Shown: positions 7,495 to 16,539 of the stretch, in pieces
Position numbering within the stretch: the stretch's first letter is position 1
Layout: each line of letters begins with the position of its first letter
Source of the DNA: DATKIY01 sp035543875
Lineage (GTDB): Bacteria; Actinomycetota; Actinomycetes; JAHEKZ01
Assembly: GCA_035543875.1 (NCBI GenBank)
Contig: DATKIY010000033.1
Location: 1 to 38,230, forward strand
DNA length: 38,230 bases
Direction: 5' to 3'
Notes under the pieces: model-generated
What the model was told of the DNA's origin: nothing
The model's database searches: none
Seen by the model: the letters and a program-made list of their open reading frames with translations, nothing else
Translations under genes and position numbers: made by a program

Positions 7495-8715
7495 GTGACC
7501 CCGCCCCAGCCACTGGACCTCGCGAGTCTGGCGCCGATGCTGGCGAAGCATCACGAGAAGTTCGCCGACGAGCTGATTGGGCTGCGCCGCGACATTCATG
7601 CCCACCCCGAGCTTGGTCGCCTCGAACTGCGTACCACCGAGCTCGTGAGGAAGCGGCTAGCGGACGCCGGCCTCTCACCAGCGGTGTTGCCGGGAGGTTC
7701 TGGTGTCATTTGCGACATCGGACACGGCGACTGCCTCGTCGCCCTTCGAGCCGATATCGACGCGCTGCCGATCGATGACGAGAAGGTCGACTCGCCTTAC
7801 CGCTCGGTCACGCCTGGTGCATGTCACGCATGTGGCCACGATATGCACACGGCAATCATGGTAGGTGTCGGTTTGGTGCTTGCCGAACTTGCGCGCGACG
7901 ACGCTTTCACCGGTCGCGTGAGGCTGATCTTCCAGCCAGCCGAGGAGTCAATGCCCGGCGGCGCACTTGACGTGATCGATGCTGGCGGTCTCAACGGAGT
8001 TCGTCGCATCCTCGCCCTTCACTGTGACCCACGCCAAGACGTCGGGACGGTTGGTGTTCGCGTCGGTCCTATCACGGGCAGCAGCGACCACGTGCGCGTC
8101 CTGCTGTCGAGCATGGGCGGGCATACGGCCCGACCGCACCTCACCGGTGACCTGGTGTACGCGTTGTCAAAGATCGTGACTGACGTCCCGTCTGTCCTGA
8201 GTCGACGCGTAGATCCGCGAGCTGGGCTGTCGGTCGTGTGGGGACGTATCCACGCCGGCGGTGCCGCAAATGTCATCCCGCAACACGGCGAAGCTGAGGG
8301 CACGGTTCGCTCGCTGGATGGGCAGGCGTGGGAAGACGCACAGCGCGTCGTCACTGAAGCCGTAGAGCTGGTCGCCGCTCCATACGACGTACACGTCAAG
8401 GTCGACTACACCCGTGGCGTTCCGCCGGTCGTCAATGACGTCGAGTCGGTGGCAGTCATCGAGACCGCGGCACGAGCGATTCTTGGGGCTGACTGCATAC
8501 AGACGGTGGAGCAGAGCCTTGGCGGTGAGGACTTCGCTTGGTATGTCGACCAGGTGCCAGGCGCATTGTTCAGACTCGGTGTACGGACGCCAGGTGACGA
8601 CGTGATCCGTGACTTACATCAGGGCACATTCGACGCCGACGAAGGCGCGATCAGTGTGGGAGTGCAGATGATGGTCGCCGCCGCGCTGCTTGAACTTGAC
8701 GCCGCGGTCAGTTAG
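7495..8715 (+). CDS. M20D-family amidohydrolase (AmiA/HipO type)
   Basis: A 406-residue zinc-dependent amidohydrolase. GTG at 7495 is preferred because a TAnnnT box lies seven bases upstream; ATG at 7537 is possible. Metal and catalytic residues are visible: Cys113, His115 and His118 in ACHACGHDMHTA, the Glu150-Glu151 pair in QPAEES and His176 in ALHCDPR. The inserted dimerisation domain includes GGHTARPH, and ANVIP is present. Enzymes of this family cleave N-acyl or N-carbamoyl amino acids or amide conjugates; the natural substrate is unknown. Mycobacterium tuberculosis carries the related amiA1/amiB1 near lpdA, and the same general neighbourhood is kept here. Its stop directly abuts the stop of the convergent gene at 8716. 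Confidence 0.88.
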   Translation: MTPPQPLDLASLAPMLAKHHEKFADELIGLRRDIHAHPELGRLELRTTELVRKRLADAGLSPAVLPGGSGVICDIGHGDCLVALRADIDALPIDDEKVDSPYRSVTPGACHACGHDMHTAIMVGVGLVLAELARDDAFTGRVRLIFQPAEESMPGGALDVIDAGGLNGVRRILALHCDPRQDVGTVGVRVGPITGSSDHVRVLLSSMGGHTARPHLTGDLVYALSKIVTDVPSVLSRRVDPRAGLSVVWGRIHAGGAANVIPQHGEAEGTVRSLDGQAWEDAQRVVTEAVELVAAPYDVHVKVDYTRGVPPVVNDVESVAVIETAARAILGADCIQTVEQSLGGEDFAWYVDQVPGALFRLGVRTPGDDVIRDLHQGTFDADEGAISVGVQMMVAAALLELDAAVS

Positions 8716-9135
8716 TCAGGCAGGCGGAATACCGGTCAGGCCAGCCTTGAAGGGGTCGCGCCGAGGCGGATCACCCAACTCTGCGCGGGGACACGTTTGA
8801 AGTGTCAGACCGACCCAGGTCAGTGCGTCGTCGACGAGGGTTTCTACCGACCAGCCGCTGTCCAAGCCGTAAGGCGTGATGGTGACCTTGTAGATCGTAA
8901 TTTGGTGCCGGTTGGGCGCGTCATACATGACAGCGATCGAGCCGAGGAGCCGGGCGTTGCCTCTGGTTCCTCCAACGCCGTCCCATGCGACGTCGTAGCG
9001 CTGCCACAACGATGAGGTTGCGTTCCACACCCCTCCGTTGCCGATGTCCAGCCGTTTGAGCTCCTCGAGGACGCGGTTCGCTGCCCGCTCGTCGAGGATG
9101 GCTGCCGGTCGAATGATCCGGACGTCATCACGCAT
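8716..9135 (-). CDS. Conserved-looking hypothetical protein (139 aa)
   Basis: I do not recognise this family. It starts MRDDVRIIRPAAILDE and is soluble in appearance, with no membrane segment. The middle contains GNARLLGSIAVMYDAPNRHQITIYKVTITPYG, which looks like consecutive beta strands, followed by a helix (TLVDDALTWVGLTL). The start at 9135 is chosen over the ATG four codons upstream because the upstream ATG lies within the GGGAG Shine-Dalgarno sequence, which sits five bases before 9135. It is on the same strand as the acetyltransferase and gamma-glutamylcyclotransferase genes, 85 bases behind them, and may be co-transcribed. Confidence 0.75.
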   Translation of the reverse strand: MRDDVRIIRPAAILDERAANRVLEELKRLDIGNGGVWNATSSLWQRYDVAWDGVGGTRGNARLLGSIAVMYDAPNRHQITIYKVTITPYGLDSGWSVETLVDDALTWVGLTLQTCPRAELGDPPRRDPFKAGLTGIPPA

Positions 9136-9220
9136 TGCTACTCCCATGTTCTGCCTATCGGGGGGAACGCGGGCAGGGTTGAGCGTTAAAGAGAGCCTGA
9201 TTGGCCGTACAGTTCCTCGG

Positions 9221-10003
9221 CTAGGTCGGTTCGATGCCGGTGAAGGTGGTCAGCGGGGCCAAGTGGGTGAACCCAAGCCGGAAATAGAGCTCGCGCGGCC
9301 AGTCGTCAGCGTCGGCTTCCAGGAAGATCAGGTCGCAGCCCAGCCCGCGCAGCAGGTCGACTCCGGCCAGGACTGTAGCTCGCGCGTACCCACGTCCCTG
9401 GTAGTCGGGTTGGGTGTTCACATCCTCGATCTGACCAACGCCATTTTCGTGATAGACGCTGGCTCGGCTCACCACCCGATCTGCGTCAAGAACAGCTAGG
9501 TGCGTCGTGTCCACGGCCTTCTCGAGAGCGCTGCGTCGCTCGACGAGTTGACGGATGGTGTCTGGTGGGGCTTGCGGGAGGTCTCGCTCCCAGTCGCTCC
9601 AGACCGCGGTGTCGAGAATCTGACCGGTGACCTCTTGCACGGTGACCGACGGATCAGCCGGTCGATCTATGTCGCTCGTCCAGAGCAAGATCTCCAGGTT
9701 CTCCCGTTTCATTCCTTCGTCGGCGAGCGGTTGTTCCAACCGGGCCGCGAGTGTGCCCGCATCGTCGACGACAAGATGGGTGTGCGCATGTCGCCCCTCA
9801 CTTGTGAGCTGCCGAATGCCAGCTAGAACATCCGGTGGTTTAGCGCCGTCAGTGGCTAGGACGTAGTTGTGGACATGTGAGACGGGGAAATCGTCGTTCA
9901 GGAGCAGCTCAACGCCGGGGCCAAGCACGGTGTGCCGGGTGGCTTGTCGGCGAGTGACGTCTTTGGTGAACTGATAGATGCGCTCCAGGTGCGATGCCGT
10001 CAT
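9221..10003 (-). CDS. GNAT-family N-acetyltransferase
   Basis: A 260-residue protein whose C-terminal half (about 125-250) is a GNAT fold. The acetyl-CoA binding motif reads NTQPDYQGRGYARATVLAGVD (about 195-215), with the Q/RxxGxG/A signature QGRGYA, and is followed by a typical FLEADADDWPRELYFRLGFTHL end. The N-terminal 120 residues are a poorly conserved extra domain that may bind the acceptor. Substrate unknown. The gene starts three bases after the stop of the gamma-glutamylcyclotransferase gene, so the two are almost certainly co-translated. Confidence 0.85.
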   Translation of the reverse strand: MTASHLERIYQFTKDVTRRQATRHTVLGPGVELLLNDDFPVSHVHNYVLATDGAKPPDVLAGIRQLTSEGRHAHTHLVVDDAGTLAARLEQPLADEGMKRENLEILLWTSDIDRPADPSVTVQEVTGQILDTAVWSDWERDLPQAPPDTIRQLVERRSALEKAVDTTHLAVLDADRVVSRASVYHENGVGQIEDVNTQPDYQGRGYARATVLAGVDLLRGLGCDLIFLEADADDWPRELYFRLGFTHLAPLTTFTGIEPT

Positions 10004-10006
10004 GTG

Positions 10007-10456
10007 TCACGGCCCCACGGAACGACAGGGGCGCGTGCGGAGGTCTCTCACGTAGTCGTCGGGAGCTCCGGCTGTCTCTGCCGCGTCGGCCATGATGCCT
10101 AGGTAGCGGGCGGAGGGAAGGCCGCCTTCGTAGGCGATCAGCACGTACAACCACGCCAGACGGTCGCCGTCGAGAGTCTGCACGCGAAGCCGAATCTTCT
10201 CGTAGAGGCCGAGGACGCCTTCCCACGCGTGGAGTCCGTGCTCATCCAGATCCGTCAGGTCGTAGAGGACGACGAAAACGTGCGATCCGGGATCCTCGAC
10301 CACCGTGGCGAGCGAGCCTTCCCAGCCGAGGTCCTCGCCGCCGAAGGTCAGCCGCCAGCCGTCCAGCCAGCCGCTTCCTGTCATGGGTGAGTGCGGCGCC
10401 CGTTCGGCCATCTGGCGCGGGTCCATGTTGCTGCCATAGGCGGCGTAGAGAGCCAT
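10007..10456 (-). CDS. Gamma-glutamylcyclotransferase-like protein (AIG2/GGCT fold)
   Basis: A 149-residue protein of the GGCT superfamily. It opens with MALYAAYGSNMDPRQM, where Tyr7-Gly8-Ser9-Asn10 form the substrate-binding loop, and Glu79 in HAWEGVLGLYEK matches the catalytic glutamate. The family releases 5-oxoproline from gamma-glutamyl amino acids or peptides. Mycobacterium tuberculosis has a protein of this type (Rv3304, from memory) beside lpdA, and here too the gene diverges from lpdA with 60 bases between starts. It forms a two-gene unit with the acetyltransferase. Confidence 0.85.
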   Translation of the reverse strand: MALYAAYGSNMDPRQMAERAPHSPMTGSGWLDGWRLTFGGEDLGWEGSLATVVEDPGSHVFVVLYDLTDLDEHGLHAWEGVLGLYEKIRLRVQTLDGDRLAWLYVLIAYEGGLPSARYLGIMADAAETAGAPDDYVRDLRTRPCRSVGP

Positions 10457-10463
10457 GAGAGCG

Positions 10464-10469
10464 AGCGTA
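10464..10469 (-). promoter_or_regulatory. -10 box TACGCT for the gamma-glutamylcyclotransferase gene
   Basis: On the minus strand TACGCT ends seven bases before the ATG at 10456, the spacing expected for a leaderless transcript. There is no Shine-Dalgarno sequence, consistent with that reading. Confidence 0.45.
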
Positions 10470-10516
10470 GGGGTCGGAACTGCAACGAATGGTGAGGCGT
10501 AGGCCAGAATGACCGC

Positions 10517-11890
10517 GTGGCGAATGTGGTGATTGTTGGCGGGGGTCCCGGTGGCTATGAGGCGGCGCTGGTTGCGGCTGAGTTCGGGGCTGACGTAACG
10601 CTTGTCGACTCCGATGGGCTGGGCGGCTCAGCCGTGTTGACCGACTGTGTGCCGAGCAAGACCCTCATTACGGTCGCTGATGTCATGGATGAGGTGGGCG
10701 ACGCAAGGGCGCTCGGAGTCCAGTTCGCCGGGGATATCGATGTGGACCTGGACGTCGTCAATGATCGCGTGCTTTCACTGGCCTCCGCGCAGTCGCGTGA
10801 CGTTGCGGAGCATCTCGCGCACGACGGCGTGCGCGTGATCGCGGGAGTAGGTGAACTCGACGGCTCGAGCACCGTGATCGCGACGACACCAGACGGTTCA
10901 AGTGAGACGCTCTCAGCTGACTCAATCTTGGTCGCCACCGGAGCGCACCCGAGGGAACTGCCAGAGGCGCAGCCTGATGGCGAACGAATCCTTAGCTGGA
11001 CCCAGCTCTACGACCTCAAGGAGCTTCCAGAACGGCTGATTGTGGTCGGCTCAGGCGTTACCGGCGCGGAGTTTGCCTGCGCGTACCAAGCGCTAGGTTC
11101 CTCGGTCACCTTGGTGTCGTCACGCGACCGCGTACTGCCTGGCGAGGACGCTGATGCATCACTGGTGATTGAGGAAGTCTTTGAACGTCGAGGGATGAAC
11201 GTGCTGCCGCGCTCTCGCGCAGCCGGCGTTGAGCGCTCCCAGGATGGTGTCATCGTCACCTTGGCCGACGGCCGAGCGATCGAGGGCTCCCACGCACTCA
11301 TGGCTGTTGGCTCTGTTCCGAATACTGCGGGCATGGGTCTAGTCGAAGCTGGCGTCACACTCGACTCCCGCGGCTATATCCAAGTGGACCGAGTGTCGCG
11401 TACCACCGCTCGTGGCGTGTATGCAGCCGGTGACTGCACTGGCGTGTTGATGCTTGCTTCTGTTGCGGCAATGCAGGGGCGGATAGCCATGCGTCACGTG
11501 CTTGGCGACGCGGTGCAGCCGCTTGAGCTGTCCGTTGTGTCGAGCAACGTTTTCACCGACCCGGAGATCGCCACGGTTGGAATAACCCAGCGCATGGTTG
11601 ATGCCGGTGAGATGCAGGTGTCTCAGGTCAAACTCGCACTTTCCACTAATGCGCGAGCGAAGATGCAGAACGTTCATGACGGCTTCGTGAAACTGTTTTG
11701 TCGGCCTGGAACCGGGATCGTGGTCGGTGGGGTGGTCGTCGCACCACGAGCCAGCGAGCTCATCTATCCCGTGTCGCTGGCCGTTCGGCTTGGGCTGACC
11801 GTCGACCAAGTAGCCGACGCGTTCACGGTGTATCCGTCGATGTCCGGGTCCGTCTCCGAAGCCGCCCGGCAACTTCATCACCGAAGCTAA
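10517..11890 (+). CDS. lpdA: LpdA-type NAD(P)H-quinone reductase (flavoprotein disulfide reductase fold)
   Basis: A 457-residue FAD protein with GGGPGGYEAAL at the N-terminus (FAD), a second dinucleotide motif in VVGSGVTGAEFACAY (NAD(P)H), and the AAGDCTG FAD signature. It is not a true lipoamide dehydrogenase. The CxxxxC redox pair is reduced to one cysteine, with Ala39 in the first position and Cys44 in the second (GGSAVLTDCVPSKT), and the C-terminal His-Glu dyad is replaced by VYPSMSGSVSEAAR. The same losses occur in Mycobacterium tuberculosis LpdA (Rv3303c), which reduces quinones and is linked to oxidant resistance, and similarity to remembered LpdA is high throughout. GTG start; the Shine-Dalgarno sequence is weak. 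Confidence 0.93.
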   Translation: MANVVIVGGGPGGYEAALVAAEFGADVTLVDSDGLGGSAVLTDCVPSKTLITVADVMDEVGDARALGVQFAGDIDVDLDVVNDRVLSLASAQSRDVAEHLAHDGVRVIAGVGELDGSSTVIATTPDGSSETLSADSILVATGAHPRELPEAQPDGERILSWTQLYDLKELPERLIVVGSGVTGAEFACAYQALGSSVTLVSSRDRVLPGEDADASLVIEEVFERRGMNVLPRSRAAGVERSQDGVIVTLADGRAIEGSHALMAVGSVPNTAGMGLVEAGVTLDSRGYIQVDRVSRTTARGVYAAGDCTGVLMLASVAAMQGRIAMRHVLGDAVQPLELSVVSSNVFTDPEIATVGITQRMVDAGEMQVSQVKLALSTNARAKMQNVHDGFVKLFCRPGTGIVVGGVVVAPRASELIYPVSLAVRLGLTVDQVADAFTVYPSMSGSVSEAARQLHHRS

Positions 11891-11928
11891 CCGCCAGCCA
11901 CCATTCCGATCACGGTGAAGGCGTGGTG

Positions 11929-13362
11929 CTAAATGGGTGGGGTGAAGGCCCCGGCTGCTAGCAAGCCGAGGGCGGATTCGAGTGCGAAGCCGACGCGGAG
12001 CAGGGTCGGTTCGCTCTTGGCGGCGCCGACTACTGCCAGACCGACCGGCAGGTCGTGCACCAAGCCCATGGGAACACTGAGGATGGGGTAGCCAGCAATG
12101 GCTGGCGCGGTAGTCGCATCCCCACTGATCTGCGCGTCGCCGTTGACCAGGTCGATCGTGATGGCTGGCGGGAACGCTGGGGCAACGAGCGCATCCAACT
12201 CGTGCGTGCGCAACGTCGTGTCCAGACCTTCGTCGCGGGCCTGACGCAGGCAACGCCGGCGAGCCTCAACGTACGCATCGTCGTCTAGCCCGGGGAGATC
12301 CACGGCTTGTTCCATGAACTCCTGCCCAAACCACTTCAGCTCAGCGTCGGCGTGGTCGCGGTTGAACGCGATGATCTCAGCCATATCTCGCGGCGTTCCT
12401 TCGGGCCGCGACGCCAGGTAACGGTCGAGGTCATGCTTGAACTCATGAAGGAGCACTGTCAGCTCGTCACTGCCGCCGTCGTCGTAGGTGGGCAGCGGAG
12501 CAAGTTCGACGGGGTCTATCACCGTGGCGCCCTGTGACGCCAACAGGCTTAACGCGTGGTCAGCGACGGAGTCCGTAGCCGCGTGGTGACCAAACTGAGA
12601 TCTGACCACACCGATGCGTAGGCCGTTGACGCCTCGTTCGTCATCGCACGCCTTCAAGTGGTCGCTGGTGTTGCACAGAACATCCATCAGCAGTGCCGTT
12701 GCACGCACGGATCGCGCCATGGGACCTGCGGTGTCTTGACTGTGGGCAATCGGAATGATGCCAGCTTGCGGAATACGGCCAACAGTGGGTTTTAGCCCGA
12801 CGACACCGCAGTACGAAGCGGGACAGACGATGGACCCATCGGTCTCGGTTCCCAGTGCGAGCGGCGCCAGCTCTGCAGCAAGCGCCGCCCCTGACCCGGC
12901 CGACGACCCCCCGGCGCTTCGAGACGTGTCCCATGGATTGCGAGTCAGCCCGCCACGTCCGCTCCAACCGCTGGTGGAGTGCGGTGACCGCAGGTTGGCC
13001 CATTCGCTGAGATTGGTCTTGCCGAGCAGAACCATGCCGGCTTCTCGCAACCGAGCGACAACCTCGGCATCCTCACGCGGTCGGTTCCCTGTCATCGCTA
13101 GTGAGCCAGCGGTCGTCAGCATGGCGTCCGCAGTGTCGATGTTGTCCTTGATCAGGATCGGGGTGCCGTGCAGTGGGCTGCGTAGGTGGCCCTCGCGACG
13201 TTCGGCATCACGCACGACGGCAATGGCCATGGCATCAGGATTAACCTCGATGACAGAGCGGAGTTGCGGTCCGGCCGCGTCGATCTCGCCGATCCGATTG
13301 ATGAGGTGGTCGACCTGTTCGGCGCTCGACAGGTCTGGGCTCAGCGGGTGTTGCTGCGTCAT
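11929..13362 (-). CDS. Amidase signature family hydrolase
   Basis: A 477-residue amidase-signature enzyme. The Ser-cisSer-Lys triad is visible as Lys72 (ILIKDNIDT), Ser153 (GGSSAGSGAAL) and Ser177 (GTETDGSIVCPAS). The ATG at 13362 is chosen because a G-rich GGTGGGGGT precedes it, and it sits at the start of the recognisable N-terminal helix. Members hydrolyse C-terminal or aliphatic amides. It is not a GatA, since no gatB or gatC is nearby and the C-terminal region (residues about 330-400, rich in His, Asp and Arg) differs. It diverges from the amine oxidase gene with 54 bases between the starts. Confidence 0.88.
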   Translation of the reverse strand: MTQQHPLSPDLSSAEQVDHLINRIGEIDAAGPQLRSVIEVNPDAMAIAVVRDAERREGHLRSPLHGTPILIKDNIDTADAMLTTAGSLAMTGNRPREDAEVVARLREAGMVLLGKTNLSEWANLRSPHSTSGWSGRGGLTRNPWDTSRSAGGSSAGSGAALAAELAPLALGTETDGSIVCPASYCGVVGLKPTVGRIPQAGIIPIAHSQDTAGPMARSVRATALLMDVLCNTSDHLKACDDERGVNGLRIGVVRSQFGHHAATDSVADHALSLLASQGATVIDPVELAPLPTYDDGGSDELTVLLHEFKHDLDRYLASRPEGTPRDMAEIIAFNRDHADAELKWFGQEFMEQAVDLPGLDDDAYVEARRRCLRQARDEGLDTTLRTHELDALVAPAFPPAITIDLVNGDAQISGDATTAPAIAGYPILSVPMGLVHDLPVGLAVVGAAKSEPTLLRVGFALESALGLLAAGAFTPPI

Positions 13363-13416
13363 ACCCCCACCATGGCACGGCAAGATGGAGTAGCCGCGGA
13401 CACCTGGGGAGGAATC

Positions 13417-14670
13417 GTGCGCGTCGGGGTTGTGGGGGCGGGGTTCGCGGGGTTAATGGCCGCTACCCGGCTGCGTGAGGCTGGCCACGAGGTCGTGGTG
13501 TTGGAGGCGCGCGACCGCGTAGGCGGACGTGTCTGGTCCCAACGCCTTGTCGCAGACGACCCGCACACCGTGATCGAGCGTGGTGCTGAGTTCGTCCTCG
13601 ATGGGTACGAGGTGATGCGACGCACGGCGCAGGACTTGGGTTTGTCGTTCGCCGATATGGGCATGTCCTACTACGTCCGTGAGCCCGTGGGTGGACTACC
13701 GACTACACACCAGGAGATTGCCGCCTGCGCGGCAGTCGTCGCCGCTGGCGCAGCGGCCGTACCGTGGAGTACTCCTCTTACGAAGGTTCTAGCCGAAGCA
13801 ACGTCTGCGGTTCCGGCGTCCGCGCTACAGGCGTACACCTCGCGTGTCGTCGTGACAAATGCGTGCCCCGAGGATCGGCTCAGCGCGGCTGCGGTGACTG
13901 ACAGCACAGTGGCATTCGAGAAACGACCGTCGCATCGTGTGGTCGGCGGCAACCAGTCAATCGCGCTCGGATTGGCGGAGCGCCTCGATCGAGCGGTGAT
14001 GTTGCGGTCCGCCGTGCAGGCAATTTCGTGGGGAAATGACGAGGTGCGGCTGCACTCGTCAACCGACGAAATCGTTGTCGACGATGCCGTGCTGGCTGTG
14101 CCACTTGCTGTGGCCCGGGAAATGTCGTTCGACCCACCCCTTCCCGCTTGGAAGCTGCAAGCGTGGGAACGCGCAGGCATCGGGCACGCCGCGAAGCTGC
14201 ATGCGCCGCTCCTTGCACCCACATCTTTCAGCGCGGTTCAAAGTGTTAGCGATCGTTACTGGACGTGGACCGCTACGGATGGCACAGGCGAGGTGCAGCC
14301 CGTCATCAACGCGTTCTCAGGTTCCGGCCCGGCGCTTGCCGCGTTGCAAGTTGAGGCTGGGCCTCGAACCTGGGTCGAAAAGGTCGCGGCGCTGCGGCCA
14401 GACCTTTCGATGGATGCGGCCAAGGCAATCGTCACGACGTGGTCAGATGATCCCTGGTCGCGAGAGGCTTACTCGGCCATGACCGTCGATGTGGAGCAAG
14501 GCGACGCCGACTGTCTGGTGTCAGCAGTTGGGGCGCTTCATTTTGCTGGAGAGCACACGGCGGGCGACTGGGCTGGGCTCATGGAGGGCGCGCTGCGTTC
14601 TGGCGAACGGGTAGCTGCCGAAATCATCGGAAAATCAACGGGAAATCAACGAAACCCGACTAGTCCTTAA
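13417..14670 (+). CDS. Flavin-containing amine oxidase family protein
   Basis: A 417-residue FAD oxidoreductase. The GTG at 13417 is chosen because GGGGAGGA ends a few bases before it; the resulting N-terminus VRVGVVGAGFAGLMAATRL starts directly with the FAD-binding fold, as is usual. An ATG at 13372 would add 15 residues without homologous content. Other features are the VLEARDRVGGRVWS motif (about residues 28-41), a Glu-rich ERGAEFVLDG segment and the C-terminal FAD signature HFAGEHTAGDWAGLMEGALRSGERVA. Likely an amine or polyamine oxidase; the substrate is not inferable. It converges with accA3, with which it overlaps by 11 bases at the 3' ends. Confidence 0.87.
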   Translation: MRVGVVGAGFAGLMAATRLREAGHEVVVLEARDRVGGRVWSQRLVADDPHTVIERGAEFVLDGYEVMRRTAQDLGLSFADMGMSYYVREPVGGLPTTHQEIAACAAVVAAGAAAVPWSTPLTKVLAEATSAVPASALQAYTSRVVVTNACPEDRLSAAAVTDSTVAFEKRPSHRVVGGNQSIALGLAERLDRAVMLRSAVQAISWGNDEVRLHSSTDEIVVDDAVLAVPLAVAREMSFDPPLPAWKLQAWERAGIGHAAKLHAPLLAPTSFSAVQSVSDRYWTWTATDGTGEVQPVINAFSGSGPALAALQVEAGPRTWVEKVAALRPDLSMDAAKAIVTTWSDDPWSREAYSAMTVDVEQGDADCLVSAVGALHFAGEHTAGDWAGLMEGALRSGERVAAEIIGKSTGNQRNPTSP

Positions 14671-16417
14671 GCGTGCAGATCGTCGTACCCGCGCTGAGCG
14701 TTTGACCAATCTCTGCCGTCAGCCCGGTCACCGTTCCCGCCTTGTGGGCCGACAGTGGTTGTTCCATCTTCATGGCCTCAAGCACGACAACGAGGTCTCC
14801 GACCTCGACAAGCTGGCCCTCTTCGACGGTGATCTTGACGATCGTTCCTTGCATGGGACTGGTGAGTGCGTCACCTGAACCAGCGGCGCTGCCCTTTCGT
14901 TTGACCGAGCGCCGCGGAGCAGGTTTTCCTGCCGCTCCCGACCCCGAGGTGCCAAGCCCGGCTGGCAGTACTACCTCGAGCCGTTTGCCGTTGACCTCGA
15001 CTGTGACTCGCTCACGCACCTGCGGTTCAGCCCGATCGGCGATCGGACTAATGAACGGCGGAATCGCGTTGACGAACTCAGTCTCGATCCAACGCGTGTG
15101 AACTGAGAACGGCGTTGACGGATCGGAAGGAGCAAAGGCTTCGTCGGAGACGACCGCTTGATGGAAGGGGATGGCCGTGGCCATTCCCTCAACCTGAAAC
15201 TCAGCCAAGGCACGTCGAGCGCGTTGAAGGGCTTGGCGTCGATCGCTCCCGGTGACGATGAGCTTGGCGAGCAGCGAGTCGAAACTCTGGCCGATCACAC
15301 TTCCCTGTTCGATTCCCGCGTCAACCCTCACACCAGGGCCAGCTGGAGTCCGCCAACTGGTGACTTCGCCTGGCGCCGGCAAGAAGCCGCGGCCGGGGTC
15401 CTCACCGTTGATCCGAAACTCAATCGAGTGTCCGCGCACCGGCGGGTCGTCGTAACCGATTGCTTCGCCGTCGGCAATCCGAAACATCTCCCTGACAAGG
15501 TCGATGCCAGTGACCTCTTCAGTGACCGGGTGCTCAACCTGCAGGCGGGTGTTGACTTCGAGGAACGAGATTGTGCCGTCTTGCCCGACCAGGAACTCAC
15601 ACGTGCCGGCGCCGACGTAGCCAGCCTTCTTAAGAATTGCTTTAGATGAGCGATACAACTGCTCATTCTGATCGTTGCTGAGAAAAGGGGCCGGCGCTTC
15701 CTCGACCAGTTTTTGGTGGCGACGCTGTAGGGAACAGTCGCGCGTCGACACCACGACCACGTTTCCGTGCTGGTCAGCCAGACACTGCGTCTCGACGTGT
15801 CGCGGTCGATCGAGGTATCGCTCGACGAAACACTCTCCGCGCCCAAATGCTGTGACGGCTTCACGAACTGCGGAGTCGTAGAGCTCGGGGATCTCGTCCA
15901 GGGTTCGCGCGACCTTCAGGCCACGTCCGCCGCCCCCAAACGCAGCCTTGATCGCAATCGGGAGTCCGTGCTCTTTTGCGAAGGCAACAACCTCATCGGC
16001 GCCAGTCACTGGGTCGGGAGTGCCGGCTACCTGCGGTGCGTCGACTGCTTGGGCGATGTGTCGAGCTTGCACCTTGTCGCCCAGTGATCGGATGGCGGAG
16101 GGTGGTGGACCAATCCAGGTGTACCCGGCATCAGTAACGGCTTGGGCGAAGTCTGCGTTCTCAGACAAGAACCCGTAGCCAGGGTGAATGGCATCAGCAC
16201 CCGCGCGTGCGGCAACCGCGAGCATTTTTGTCATGTCGAGGTAGGTCTCGGCTGGCGTGTCGCCATCGAGCGCGTACGCCTCGTCAGCCAGCCGAACATG
16301 CGGTGACTCGCGGTCGGAATCTGCGTAGACGGCCACCGAACCTAGGCCAGCATCCCGGCATGCTCGGACGACCCGGACGGCTATCTCGCCTCGATTGGCT
16401 ATCAGGACCTTGCGCAC
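14660..16417 (-). CDS. accA3: Acyl-CoA carboxylase alpha subunit: biotin carboxylase plus biotin carrier domain
   Basis: A 585-residue biotin-dependent carboxylase subunit. The GTG at 16417 gives the standard VRKVLIANRGEIAVRV start and has a GGGAG Shine-Dalgarno sequence seven bases upstream. The biotin carboxylase domain (1 to about 450) shows HPGYGFLSENADFA, the Gly-rich ATP loop AFGGGGRGLKV, and FLEVNTRLQVEHPVTE. A linker rich in Ser, Gly, Lys and Arg (about 485-505) leads to the biotin carrier domain, with Lys550 in LEAMKMEQP as the biotinylation site. It carboxylates biotin with bicarbonate and ATP and passes CO2 to carboxyltransferase subunits such as AccD5. The counterpart in mycobacteria is AccA3, also near accD5-accE5-maf. 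Confidence 0.94.
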   Translation of the reverse strand: MRKVLIANRGEIAVRVVRACRDAGLGSVAVYADSDRESPHVRLADEAYALDGDTPAETYLDMTKMLAVAARAGADAIHPGYGFLSENADFAQAVTDAGYTWIGPPPSAIRSLGDKVQARHIAQAVDAPQVAGTPDPVTGADEVVAFAKEHGLPIAIKAAFGGGGRGLKVARTLDEIPELYDSAVREAVTAFGRGECFVERYLDRPRHVETQCLADQHGNVVVVSTRDCSLQRRHQKLVEEAPAPFLSNDQNEQLYRSSKAILKKAGYVGAGTCEFLVGQDGTISFLEVNTRLQVEHPVTEEVTGIDLVREMFRIADGEAIGYDDPPVRGHSIEFRINGEDPGRGFLPAPGEVTSWRTPAGPGVRVDAGIEQGSVIGQSFDSLLAKLIVTGSDRRQALQRARRALAEFQVEGMATAIPFHQAVVSDEAFAPSDPSTPFSVHTRWIETEFVNAIPPFISPIADRAEPQVRERVTVEVNGKRLEVVLPAGLGTSGSGAAGKPAPRRSVKRKGSAAGSGDALTSPMQGTIVKITVEEGQLVEVGDLVVVLEAMKMEQPLSAHKAGTVTGLTAEIGQTLSAGTTICTLKD

Positions 16418-16527
16418 GGCGTCTCCCGGTCTCCCTGGCCCCACTGATCTGGCATCGGCGCAGTCTACGGATCTGCTCGACTCCTGTAGCGGGTGCGGTC
16501 GCTCGCGGACTGTCCGCATCCTTCCCT

Positions 16528-16533
16528 TAGCGT
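16528..16533 (+). promoter_or_regulatory. -10 box TAGCGT for the phytoene-desaturase-like gene
   Basis: TAGCGT ends exactly six bases before the GTG at 16540, in the 122-base gap between divergent accA3 and this gene. The placement predicts a leaderless transcript. No -35 match is evident. Confidence 0.45.
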
Positions 16534-16539
16534 GGTCGC

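Noticed and set aside
11891..11928. Possible terminator hairpin between convergent lpdA and amidase genes
   Set aside because: Only a 5-bp CACCA/TGGTG pairing with a long loop is visible, too weak to call.
11339..12253. 304-codon minus-strand frame across the lpdA end and amidase end
   Set aside because: It overlaps both convergent genes out of frame and resembles neither a known protein nor local codon use.
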